From the NCBI GenBank assembly GCA_050701635.1, contig JBOGDF010000148.1, positions 1-12,829 of the forward strand: a DNA stretch of 12,829 nucleotides, in the 5' to 3' direction. Under the pieces are notes generated by a model that had not been told where the DNA came from, made no database searches, and was given only the letters and a program-made list of their open reading frames with translations. The DNA comes from WHSM01 sp050701635. GTDB lineage: Bacteria > Actinomycetota > Actinomycetes > Mycobacteriales > Micromonosporaceae. The translations under genes were made by a program, and so were the position numbers. Positions 1 through 5,891 of the stretch are shown here, piece by piece (the first letter of the stretch is position 1; the number at the start of each line of letters is the position of its first letter).

Positions 1-80
1 GTCCCGGGACTGTCCAGCGCGGCCGGGGCAGGGGCGGGACCCCGGATAGCCGGTTGAGAAGGGGCAGTCGACCGGCCACC

Positions 81-118
81 GGAGACGCACCAGAGGCGAC
101 GGCCCCTGGTGCGTCTTC
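81..118 (-). terminator. Hairpin after the hemerythrin-like gene
   Basis: Arms 81-93 and 106-118 pair over 13 positions (11 exact, one G-T wobble, one further G-C) around a 12-base loop. The hairpin starts 25 bases past the stop of the leftward gene at 143-628. Neither side has a T-run, as is common for actinomycete terminators. It could equally end a transcript entering from the left edge. I see no gene in bases 1-142. Confidence 0.55.
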
Positions 119-142
119 TCTGGTCCTCGGCTGGTGCGTGCC

Positions 143-628
143 CTAGGTTTCCCCTCCGATGTCGGTGGCGTACGCCTCGTAGACCAGATCGGCCCCGCGC
201 TGCCGGTGCCGGGAGAGCTCCCGCAGCAGATCGCTGTTCCAGCTCCGCAGCTGCCCGACGGCGATGTGGGGATCGGTCATCCGTTCCGCGAGCCGCCCGA
301 GCGCCTTGGCGATCATGGCGTGCTCCCGCATCAACCGTCCGACGGCGTGCGCCAGCCGGGGCGCCGCGATGAGCAGCTCGGCGTACAGGCCGTCGTCGCC
401 TTCGGTGACCGCGATGTGCTCGGCGAACGCCTCCCGCAGCTGCACCAGCCGCATCCCGACGTGCCGCCGCCAGTCCGGATCCGCCGACGGTGCGGCGATC
501 GCCTGCTCGAACTCGTGAATACTCGCCAGCAGCTCCACCCGGTGCCGCCGGGCAGCCGCCAACGATTCGCCGCGGCCCACCCCCAGGAGCCTCGGCGCGA
601 TAAACCCGCCTCGTGGTGTCGCCGTCAT
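143..628 (-). CDS. Small hemerythrin (HHE)-like four-helix protein, metal site incomplete
   Basis: This 161-residue protein is predicted to be almost entirely helical, with no signal peptide or membrane segment. The spacing of its helices resembles HHE/hemerythrin-like proteins, which carry a diiron site in a four-helix bundle. Candidate helices are around residues 22-45 (H29, H38), 60-88 (H71, E76 within FAEHIAVTE..DGLYAEL), 91-115 (H94, H103 in REH) and 128-152 (H141). In canonical proteins helices B and D carry HxxxE-type pairs. Here the acid after H71 is at +5 and the position four after H141 is glycine (HRQRG), so iron binding is doubtful. The ATG at 628 is supported by a strong ribosome site (GGGAGGTG, 633-640, five bases upstream). 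No neighbour suggests a pathway. The gene call is firm and the family assignment is from pattern only. Confidence 0.7.
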   Translation of the reverse strand: MTATPRGGFIAPRLLGVGRGESLAAARRHRVELLASIHEFEQAIAAPSADPDWRRHVGMRLVQLREAFAEHIAVTEGDDGLYAELLIAAPRLAHAVGRLMREHAMIAKALGRLAERMTDPHIAVGQLRSWNSDLLRELSRHRQRGADLVYEAYATDIGGET

Positions 629-861
629 GGCACACCTCCCGTCACCGGGGCTTTACTGATGGTTGACCACCCCCGCCAGAAAAGTCCAGGCTTCGGCACA
701 AGCTTTCACAGCACCCGGCTCCCCCGAAACCATCCGCCGCCGACCCCTCCAGCCCGTTGATCGCCGTTTAGGGAACGGATGTGACACCTTCCAATCCCGT
801 TCGTTCCCGAGATGGTGATCTTGGATGGGCAGCCAGGAACCGGACAGCGCACGCCCACGCC

Positions 862-916
862 AGCGAGCGCGAAGCGCAAAGCACCCACGCGGCGTAGCGA
901 GCGCGAAGCGCAAAGC
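862..916. repeat. Two exact 21-bp direct repeats, 34-bp period
   Basis: The 21-base unit (AGCGAGCGCGAAGC, then GCAAAGC) occurs exactly at 862-882 and 896-916, with 13 bases between. The unit is itself rich in GCGC/AAGCGC half-palindromes. It lies in the gene-free stretch 629-1080 left of ssrA. In 629-861 I see no gene or RNA, only the ribosome site of the leftward gene near 633-640. The function is unknown; it may be a dispersed intergenic repeat. Confidence 0.8.
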
Positions 917-936
917 GACCCCACGGCACACGCGCA

Positions 937-972
937 CCCCCGTACCCCCGCACCCCCGCACCCCGTACCCCC
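937..972 (-). other. G-quadruplex motif on the minus strand
   Basis: Five C-runs on the plus strand (937-941, 945-949, 953-957, 961-964, 968-972) are separated by four spacers of exactly three bases (GTA, GCA, GCA, GTA). The minus strand, which is the transcribed sense of ssrA, therefore has five G-runs of 4-5 with 3-base loops. This is a textbook arrangement for an intramolecular quadruplex. It lies about 155 bases past the 3' end of tmRNA. Confidence 0.7.
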
Positions 973-1050
973 GCCAAATGAGGAGGAAGGCACACGAGAA
1001 GCTGCGCAGCGCACCGCAAGGCGGCAGCAAGAGGGTCGCACGCGGGGGGT

Positions 1051-1069
1051 TCGGGGGGTCGTCCCCCGA
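1051..1069. terminator. GC-rich hairpin, second barrier past ssrA
   Basis: TCGGGGG (1051-1057) pairs perfectly with CCCCCGA (1063-1069) around a five-base loop. It lies 12 bases beyond the larger hairpin at 1081-1119 in the direction of ssrA transcription. It may back up that terminator; there is no T-run. Confidence 0.4.
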
Positions 1070-1080
1070 CAACATGACGA

Positions 1081-1119
1081 GGCGGAGCGGGCCTGCGGGT
1101 TACGCAGGCACACTCCGCC
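1081..1119 (-). terminator. ssrA terminator hairpin
   Basis: The outer stem is GGCGGAG (1081-1087) with CTCCGCC (1113-1119). The inner stem is GCCTGCG (1091-1097) with CGCAGGC (1103-1109). A symmetric 3x3 internal loop separates them and the apical loop has five bases. The hairpin begins 11 bases after the last mature tmRNA base, so it is well placed to end ssrA transcription. There is no U-tract, as is usual in high-GC actinomycetes. Confidence 0.75.
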
Positions 1120-1127
1120 CATCCGAC

Positions 1128-1498
1128 TCGTGGAGGTGCCGGGAATTGAACCCGGGTCCTTCGCCGGTTCAACAGGGCTTCTCCGGGCGCAGCTCGCTGT
1201 GCCTCTGCTTGGCCCCACCGATCACGCGAGCGAGTCGGTGTGACGGGCCCAGCCACTGTTTTCGTCCCGCCGTACCCCGTAGCCGGGCACGGCCGGTGAG
1301 TCCCTTAGCTGATGCCGATCACTGGGTCAGGGACATCCCCAGGTCGACAAGTTCGCTCCTAGCCTCAGGCGGCGAGGGCGAACTGAGCGCGATTAACCTT
1401 GGCGCTTATAGGTTTCCGACGATGATTAGCGAGACAACGTCGGCTTCCTCGGCCCGCTTCCCCTGTATCTGCGTACGAAGTCGAAACCAGTCACCCCC
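1128..1498 (-). ncRNA. ssrA: tmRNA (transfer-messenger RNA)
   Basis: tmRNA enters stalled ribosomes as a tRNA-Ala mimic, replaces the broken message and tags the nascent chain for proteolysis, together with SmpB (encoded at 2056-2532). The 5' end reads GGGGGUGACUGGUUUCGAC from base 1498. Its first seven bases pair with CACCUCC at the 3' end, with one G-U pair. The T arm (CCGGG, loop UUCAAUU, CCCGG) and the discriminator A at 1131 follow the tRNA-like pattern. An internal reading frame at 1365-1430 encodes the tag. The CCA tail is not encoded: bases 1130-1128 read CGA, so the end must be trimmed and CCA added by nucleotidyltransferase. The mature molecule is therefore about 368 bases before CCA addition. 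Confidence 0.96.
1365..1430 (-). other. tmRNA tag-peptide reading frame
   Basis: From a GCT resume codon (1430-1428) the frame encodes 21 residues that begin ANHRRK and end QFALAA, then TGA. The LAA end is the recognised degradation signal. An in-frame TAG follows one codon after the TGA, giving a back-up stop. The resume codon is inferred by analogy with other tmRNAs (GCN about ten codons or more before the stop). The tag is long and basic compared with the familiar 10-16 residue tags. Confidence 0.85.
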
Positions 1499-1516
1499 CT
1501 GTGCAGTTGTACGACT

Positions 1517-1522
1517 AGCCTA
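1517..1522 (-). promoter_or_regulatory. Candidate -10 element of ssrA
   Basis: TAGGCT on the minus strand lies 18 bases before mature tmRNA base 1. This would place the start of transcription a few bases upstream of the mature 5' end and leave a short leader for RNase P to remove. I see no convincing -35 element. Confidence 0.4.
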
Positions 1523-1662
1523 ACGCGCCGCGGGAGCGGGATCATTCCGGTATCGCGGCGCCGATTTCGCCACACGCCGACCGACACGCTCACGCTCGCC
1601 AGGAATGACCCCAACAGGTTAGGTTGCACCGGTAACACCCCGATACGGCCGGAGATCTCCTG

Positions 1663-2022
1663 ATGCGACTAGTCACCAGTCAACGGCTCACCGACACCGC
1701 CTCGGTCATCGCGCTGAGCGGGGATCTGGATCTTGCTACGGCGCCGGAGCTGCGTACGGCTCTGTTGGAGGCGTTGGAGGACCGTACGACGATCGTGGTG
1801 GACATGACCGACCTGCGGTTCCTGGACTCCACCGGGCTGGGTGTGCTGGTGCGGGTGCACAAGAAGGCGAAGGCGGCCGGTGGCGTGGTGGCGTTCGCCG
1901 CGGTGCCGCGCAATGTCACCAAGATCCTCGAGGTCACCTGCCTGGACCGGGTGTTCCCAGTGTACGACTCCGTCGCCGCGGCGCTCGCCGGCCCGCCCCC
2001 GATCGAGACCGTCGAGGGCTAG
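1663..2022 (+). CDS. STAS-domain anti-sigma factor antagonist (SpoIIAA/RsbV-like)
   Basis: This 119-residue cytoplasmic protein is a single STAS domain. Family members bind an anti-sigma kinase and release a sigma factor; phosphorylation by that kinase inactivates them. The start ISLSGDLD-like strand (here VIALSGDLDLATAPELR, residues 15-31), the central hydrophobic strand and the motif LDSTGLG (residues 54-60) are typical. S56 aligns with the phosphorylated serine of RsbV (S56) and SpoIIAA (S58). The start ATG has GGAG at 1651-1654, inside the palindrome GGAGATCTCC. A TAGGTT element at 1620-1625 is a possible -10. The gene stands alone between ssrA and smpB on the opposite strand. No kinase, phosphatase or sigma factor is encoded in the window, so its partners must lie elsewhere. 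Confidence 0.92.
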   Translation: MRLVTSQRLTDTASVIALSGDLDLATAPELRTALLEALEDRTTIVVDMTDLRFLDSTGLGVLVRVHKKAKAAGGVVAFAAVPRNVTKILEVTCLDRVFPVYDSVAAALAGPPPIETVEG

Positions 2023-2026
2023 GCCC

Positions 2027-2042
2027 CGGCCTTACTCGGCCG
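2027..2042. terminator. Short hairpin between convergent genes
   Basis: CGGCC (2027-2031) and GGCCG (2038-2042) pair around a six-base loop. They sit in the 33-base gap between the stops of the STAS gene and smpB. It could serve both genes, but five base pairs make a weak terminator. Confidence 0.35.
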
Positions 2043-2055
2043 ACGTAGCGACGGT

Positions 2056-2532
2056 CTAGTACATGCCTTTGCCGCGGCGGCCGGCGGCGCGGGCGATCTC
2101 GCGGTCGGCGTCGCGCTTGGCGAGGTCCTGGCGCTTGTCGTACGCCCGCTTGCCCTTCGCCAGCCCGAGCTCGACCTTGGCCCAGCCGTCGGAGAAGTAG
2201 AGCGCCAGCGGCACCAGGGTCAGGCCGCTCTCCTTAAGCTTGCCGATCAGCTTGTCGATCTCGGAGCGCTTGAGCAGCAGTTTCCGGGTACGCCGCGGCG
2301 TGTGGTTGGTCCAGGTGCCCTGGGTGTACTCCGGGATGTGCGCGCCGTGCAGGTAGAGCTCTCCGTCGGAGACCATCGCGAACGAGTCCACCAGCGAGGC
2401 CCGCCCGGTACGCAGCGATTTCACCTCGGTGCCGGTGAGCACCAGCCCCGCCTCGTACGTGTCGAGGATGGCGTAGTCGTGCCGCGCCTTGCGGTTGGTG
2501 GTGACCACCTTCCGCCCCTTTTCCCGCGGCAT
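2056..2532 (-). CDS. smpB: SsrA-binding protein SmpB
   Basis: SmpB (158 residues) binds the tRNA-like part of tmRNA, delivers it to stalled ribosomes and places its own C-terminal tail in the empty mRNA channel. The sequence shows the hallmark segments RKARHDYAI (14-22), GTEVKSLR (34-41), the beta-barrel region with YLHGAHIPEY (60-69), and a basic tail starting at KGKRAYDKR (126-134) that becomes helical on the ribosome. Length is normal for the family. The ATG at 2532 has AGAGGA at 2541-2546 as ribosome site, eight bases upstream. Its RNA partner ssrA lies about 560 bases further along the same strand. The hairpin at 2557-2596 separates it from the upstream M23 gene, and a promoter-like TAGGAT lies inside that hairpin. 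Confidence 0.98.
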   Translation of the reverse strand: MPREKGRKVVTTNRKARHDYAILDTYEAGLVLTGTEVKSLRTGRASLVDSFAMVSDGELYLHGAHIPEYTQGTWTNHTPRRTRKLLLKRSEIDKLIGKLKESGLTLVPLALYFSDGWAKVELGLAKGKRAYDKRQDLAKRDADREIARAAGRRGKGMY

Positions 2533-2556
2533 GCCCGCCGTCCTCTCCTACGCGTG

Positions 2557-2596
2557 GTTGCGGCTGGCAATCCTACCCAGGATCGCCAGCCGCAAC
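2557..2596 (-). terminator. Long hairpin between the M23 gene and smpB
   Basis: A perfect 12-bp stem (2557-2568 with 2585-2596) is followed by one A/C mismatch and a 5-bp inner stem (2570-2574 with 2579-2583) closed by a four-base loop. It starts eight bases after the TAA of the M23 gene on the minus strand. It is the strongest simple hairpin among the leftward genes and probably ends the M23 transcript. Confidence 0.75.
2570..2575 (-). promoter_or_regulatory. Candidate -10 of smpB inside the terminator hairpin
   Basis: The minus strand reads TAGGAT here, spanning the apical loop of the hairpin at 2557-2596. A TTGCGG lies 14 bases upstream, which is short for a -35 spacing. Transcription would start near 2563 and leave a leader of about 30 bases ending in the smpB ribosome site. 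No other promoter-like word fits between the hairpin and smpB. This is inference from sequence only. Confidence 0.4.
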
Positions 2597-2604
2597 GACG
2601 GCGT

Positions 2605-3918
2605 TTAGCAGAGGCAGCGCGGGAGCCAGCCGACCGGGTTGACCGGGGCGCCGTCCAGGCGTACCTCGAAGTGCAGGTGGTTGCCGGTGGACGCGCCGGT
2701 GGTGCCGACCCGGCCGATCACCTGACCCCGCCCGACCCACTGGCCGTACGAGACACCGATCGAGGACTGGTGGGCGTAGCAGGTGGCGAGGCCGCGACCG
2801 CCGTACAGGCCGTGGTAGACGCAGGTGTAGTTGCCGTAGCCGCCGTTCCAGCCGGCGCGGAACACCCGGCCGTCGTCCGCGGCGCGGATCGCCTCCCCGC
2901 CCGGTGCGGCGATGTCCATCCCGGCGTGCAACTGCCAGACCTGGTAGTACGGGTCCCAGCGTGATCCGAAGTCGCTGGACTTCCAGCCCTGGGTGGGCAT
3001 CAGGAAGTGGGCGCCGGATCGTCGTTTGATCGTGTTGCCGCCGTTGGCACGGTCCTTGTTGGCCAGGGCGCGGATCTCGGCCTGGATCCGGGCGCTCTCC
3101 CGCTGGAGCTCGCGGTAGCGCTCGAGGCTGGCTTCGCGCTCCTCCTCGGCGGTGCTGAGCGCAGCCTTGCGCTTGTCGACCAGGCTGCGTACTTCGGTGG
3201 CGGCGCGTACGGCGGCGTCCCGCGCCTGCTTGGCGGCGGTCAGCGCCTCGTCGGCGGCGCGCTTGGCGGCGTCGGCGTTGCGCTTGGCCAGTACGGCCTC
3301 GTTCTGCTTGTCCTTCGCCTCATGCCGCAGCGCGATGACCTTGTCCAGGGCGGCCTGCTGGCTGGCGGCCACCTCGTCCAGGAACGCCATCCGGTCCGCC
3401 AGGTCGGACGGCGACTTGGCGTCCAGGATCGAGTTGAAGGCGACCGCTCCCCCGCCCTTGTACGCGGCGGCGACGAACTCTCCGACCTCGTCCCGGGCGG
3501 CGGTCACCTTGGCCTCGGCGACCTGGTACTCCTTGGTTGCCGTACCCACGACGCGTCTGGCTTTCTCGGCTTCCCGCTGGGCGCGGGCGCTGGCGACCTC
3601 GGCGGCGGCGACCATGCCCTTGGCTTCGGCCAGCCGCTCCTTGGCGCCGGGGAGTTTGGCGTTCGCGTCGGCGTACGAGGTGGCGGCCGCCCGCGCCCGG
3701 TCGGTGGCGGCTTCGAGGGTGGATCTGGCTGTGGCGAGATCCCGGTCGATCCGGCGTTTGTCGTCGTGCGGGTCACCGAAGGCGGGTGCCGCGATGACCA
3801 GGGTCACCGCCGCCACGGCAGCGACCAGGGCACCGCGGGCGCTGGCGTACCCGCGGAGCCGTACGACTCCGCGGCGCGCCGCGGTCCGCAGGCCCACGAT
3901 GTTGCCTCGCAGGTGCAT
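2605..3918 (-). CDS. Exported coiled-coil M23 (LytM-type) peptidoglycan endopeptidase, EnvC-like layout
   Basis: This 437-residue protein probably cleaves peptidoglycan cross-bridges outside the membrane. An arginine-rich N-region (11-28) and a hydrophobic core (30-46) form a signal peptide, with likely cleavage near residue 48. Residues 50-290 are a long Ala/Lys/Arg/Glu-rich coiled coil. Residues 305-431 are the M23 domain. The zinc ligands H331 and D335 (HAGMD) and H416 (HLHFE) are present, as are the catalytic histidines H383 (YAHQ) and H414. The enzyme should therefore be active, unlike E. coli EnvC, whose LytM domain is degenerate. Four cysteines (366, 380, 435, 437) could form disulfides. 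ftsX and ftsE lie directly upstream, and coiled-coil M23 proteins are known FtsEX partners. The start has GAGGGGGA as ribosome site. A promoter is likely at 4070-4097, with a leader of about 145 bases. Confidence 0.93.
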   Translation of the reverse strand: MHLRGNIVGLRTAARRGVVRLRGYASARGALVAAVAAVTLVIAAPAFGDPHDDKRRIDRDLATARSTLEAATDRARAAATSYADANAKLPGAKERLAEAKGMVAAAEVASARAQREAEKARRVVGTATKEYQVAEAKVTAARDEVGEFVAAAYKGGGAVAFNSILDAKSPSDLADRMAFLDEVAASQQAALDKVIALRHEAKDKQNEAVLAKRNADAAKRAADEALTAAKQARDAAVRAATEVRSLVDKRKAALSTAEEEREASLERYRELQRESARIQAEIRALANKDRANGGNTIKRRSGAHFLMPTQGWKSSDFGSRWDPYYQVWQLHAGMDIAAPGGEAIRAADDGRVFRAGWNGGYGNYTCVYHGLYGGRGLATCYAHQSSIGVSYGQWVGRGQVIGRVGTTGASTGNHLHFEVRLDGAPVNPVGWLPRCLC

Positions 3919-3942
3919 AGCTTCCCCCTCATGTGCCCGTCG

Positions 3943-4066
3943 CGGGATTGACCATCCCGACCCCCCGGGCCCGGCGCCGGCCGCGTACCCCCGTACGCAA
4001 ATCGGCTCGACGCCGGTGACGGCACACGACCGGCCCTCGGCCGTGAGCCTCTACCTGTAGTTGAGG
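3943..4066 (-). promoter_or_regulatory. Structured leader of the M23 gene
   Basis: Between the likely transcription start (near 4063) and the M23 ATG the leader holds three inverted repeats. 4048-4066 reads CCTCAAC-TACAG-GTAGAGG on the minus strand (6 of 7 arm positions match). 3983-3998 is GCGTAC-4-GTACGC. 3943-3959 is CGGGAT-5-ATCCCG, ending about 25 bases before the start codon. The first could be an operator near the start of transcription and the last could affect translation. I do not recognise a known riboswitch. Confidence 0.4.
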
Positions 4067-4069
4067 GTT

Positions 4070-4097
4070 AGACTAGGCGACATCGATGGGTCCGCAA
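4070..4097 (-). promoter_or_regulatory. Promoter of the M23 peptidase gene
   Basis: On the minus strand TTGCGG (4097-4092) and TAGTCT (4075-4070) are separated by 16 bases. This is a good match for a housekeeping sigma factor promoter in actinomycetes. It lies in the 278-base gap after ftsX, so the hydrolase can be expressed apart from ftsEX. Confidence 0.5.
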
Positions 4098-4149
4098 GAT
4101 GCGTACGCCAAAACTGTCCACGAAAGTGGCCAAATGCACCATTTACTGC

Positions 4150-4175
4150 GCCGCAGCGGGCCCGCCCGCCGCAGC
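4150..4175 (-). terminator. Hairpin downstream of ftsX
   Basis: Arms 4150-4161 and 4164-4175 are near-perfect inverted repeats. On the minus-strand RNA the two differences become G-U pairs, although the innermost pairs must open to form a loop. The hairpin begins about 20 bases past the ftsX stop and lies ahead of the M23 promoter. Confidence 0.5.
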
Positions 4176-4196
4176 AGCACCGGGGCGCCGCGCTGA

Positions 4197-5075
4197 TCAG
4201 ACCTTGAGGTAGAAGCGCAGCGTCACCCAGGCCGTCAGGGCGCTGATCACCGCGGCGATACCCGCCAGCAGCGGCAACGTCAGGACCACCTGCAGCCAGC
4301 TCAACGGCGTCAGTACGCCTTCCAGCGGTTTCAGCGCCTCCGAGCCGAGCAGGGCGACTTTCGCCAGCAGCAGTACGCCGCACGCCAGCACCGCGCCGAT
4401 GAAGCCGGCGAACACCGCCTCCAGCACGAACGGCGCCTGGATGAACAGGTTCGACGCACCCACCATGCGCATGATCGAGACTTCTCGTCTTCGGCTGTAC
4501 GCCGCGACTTGAATCGTGTTCGCCACCAGCAACAGCGCGGCCAGACCCTGGATCACGGCGATCACCAGCGCGACCCCCTGGATCGCGCCGAGCATCTTGA
4601 ACAACTTGTCCAACACCTTGCGCTGGTCGACGATCTCCTCCACCCCGCCGTAGTCCTGGTATTTCTGGCGGATCTCGTCGAACCGCGACGGATCGTTCAG
4701 CTTCACCCGGAACGACGCCGGCAGCGCGTCGGACTTGGTGGCGTTCACCAGGTCGGGGGCGTCACGGAACTGCTCCCGGAACCGCCGGTACGCCTCGTCC
4801 TTGCTCTCGTAGATCTGGCTCTTGACCAGCGGATCCTTGCTCAGCGACTGCTTCAGAGCGGCCTGCTGCTCCTCGGTGATCTCGTCGGTGAGGAAGATCG
4901 CGACCTCGACCTCGGCGTAGTAGTACTCCTTCATGTCCCGTACCTGCAGGAACATCAGGACACTCGCGCCCAGCAGCGCTAACGAGACCGTCATCGTGAT
5001 GATCATGGCGATCGTCATCGTGACGTTGCGCCACAGGCCGACGGCGACCTCGGACATCACGTACTTCGCGCGCAT
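4197..5075 (-). CDS. ftsX: Cell division protein FtsX (membrane subunit)
   Basis: FtsX forms the membrane part of the FtsEX complex, which couples ATP hydrolysis by FtsE to activation of a periplasmic or extracellular cell-wall hydrolase at the septum. The 292 residues show TM1 (about 20-44), an external domain (45-160), TM2 (161-187), TM3 (216-242) and TM4 (258-286). The conserved cytoplasmic segment after TM2, ANTIQVAAYSRRREVSIMRM (185-204) followed by VGAS, is diagnostic for FtsX. AAGGA lies six bases before the ATG at 5075. The gap to ftsE is 81 bases with no convincing promoter, so the two genes are probably co-transcribed. The external domain is the expected contact for the coiled coil of the M23 protein encoded next. 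Confidence 0.97.
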   Translation of the reverse strand: MRAKYVMSEVAVGLWRNVTMTIAMIITMTVSLALLGASVLMFLQVRDMKEYYYAEVEVAIFLTDEITEEQQAALKQSLSKDPLVKSQIYESKDEAYRRFREQFRDAPDLVNATKSDALPASFRVKLNDPSRFDEIRQKYQDYGGVEEIVDQRKVLDKLFKMLGAIQGVALVIAVIQGLAALLLVANTIQVAAYSRRREVSIMRMVGASNLFIQAPFVLEAVFAGFIGAVLACGVLLLAKVALLGSEALKPLEGVLTPLSWLQVVLTLPLLAGIAAVISALTAWVTLRFYLKV

Positions 5076-5156
5076 CGAGTTCCTTCCGGAGTTCCTGGGG
5101 TGTTCGGTCTACGGGGCTGCACCGGGCGCGGCGGCGACGGCCGCGGCCACAACGGG

Positions 5157-5837
<681 letters not shown>

Positions 5838-5845
5838 GGGACGCC

Positions 5846-5851
5846 AGTGTA
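5846..5851 (-). promoter_or_regulatory. -10 element for leaderless ftsE
   Basis: TACACT on the minus strand is followed by eight bases and then the GTG start codon of ftsE. Transcription would therefore begin at or next to the start codon. No ribosome site precedes the GTG. No good -35 is visible, which is common in actinomycetes. Confidence 0.55.
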
Positions 5852-5891
5852 CGCGGCGTACCTGCAAATGCCGTGCACCCGGTCGTGAGCT

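Noticed and set aside
771..808. Imperfect inverted repeat GGGAAC / GTTCCC
   Set aside because: Only six bases pair over a wide spacer with no gene end or promoter beside it, so it is likely chance.
1128..1140. ssrA 3' end as an attachment site of an integrated element
   Set aside because: I found no second copy of the tmRNA 3' end, no integrase and no phage or plasmid gene in the window.
653..1523. Overlapping open frames on both strands between 653 and 1523
   Set aside because: They run through the tmRNA, the C-rich repeats and the hairpins. Their translations are low-complexity and mutually overlapping, so no protein gene is supported.
3007..4060. Long rightward open frames opposite the M23 peptidase
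   Set aside because: They are antisense shadows of the Ala/Lys/Glu-rich coiled coil, with Gly/Leu or Ser/Ala-rich translations and no ribosome site.
3919..4069. A c-di-AMP (ydaO-type) riboswitch in the M23 leader
   Set aside because: These riboswitches often precede actinomycete wall hydrolases, but I could not find their conserved core here, and the leader looks too short.
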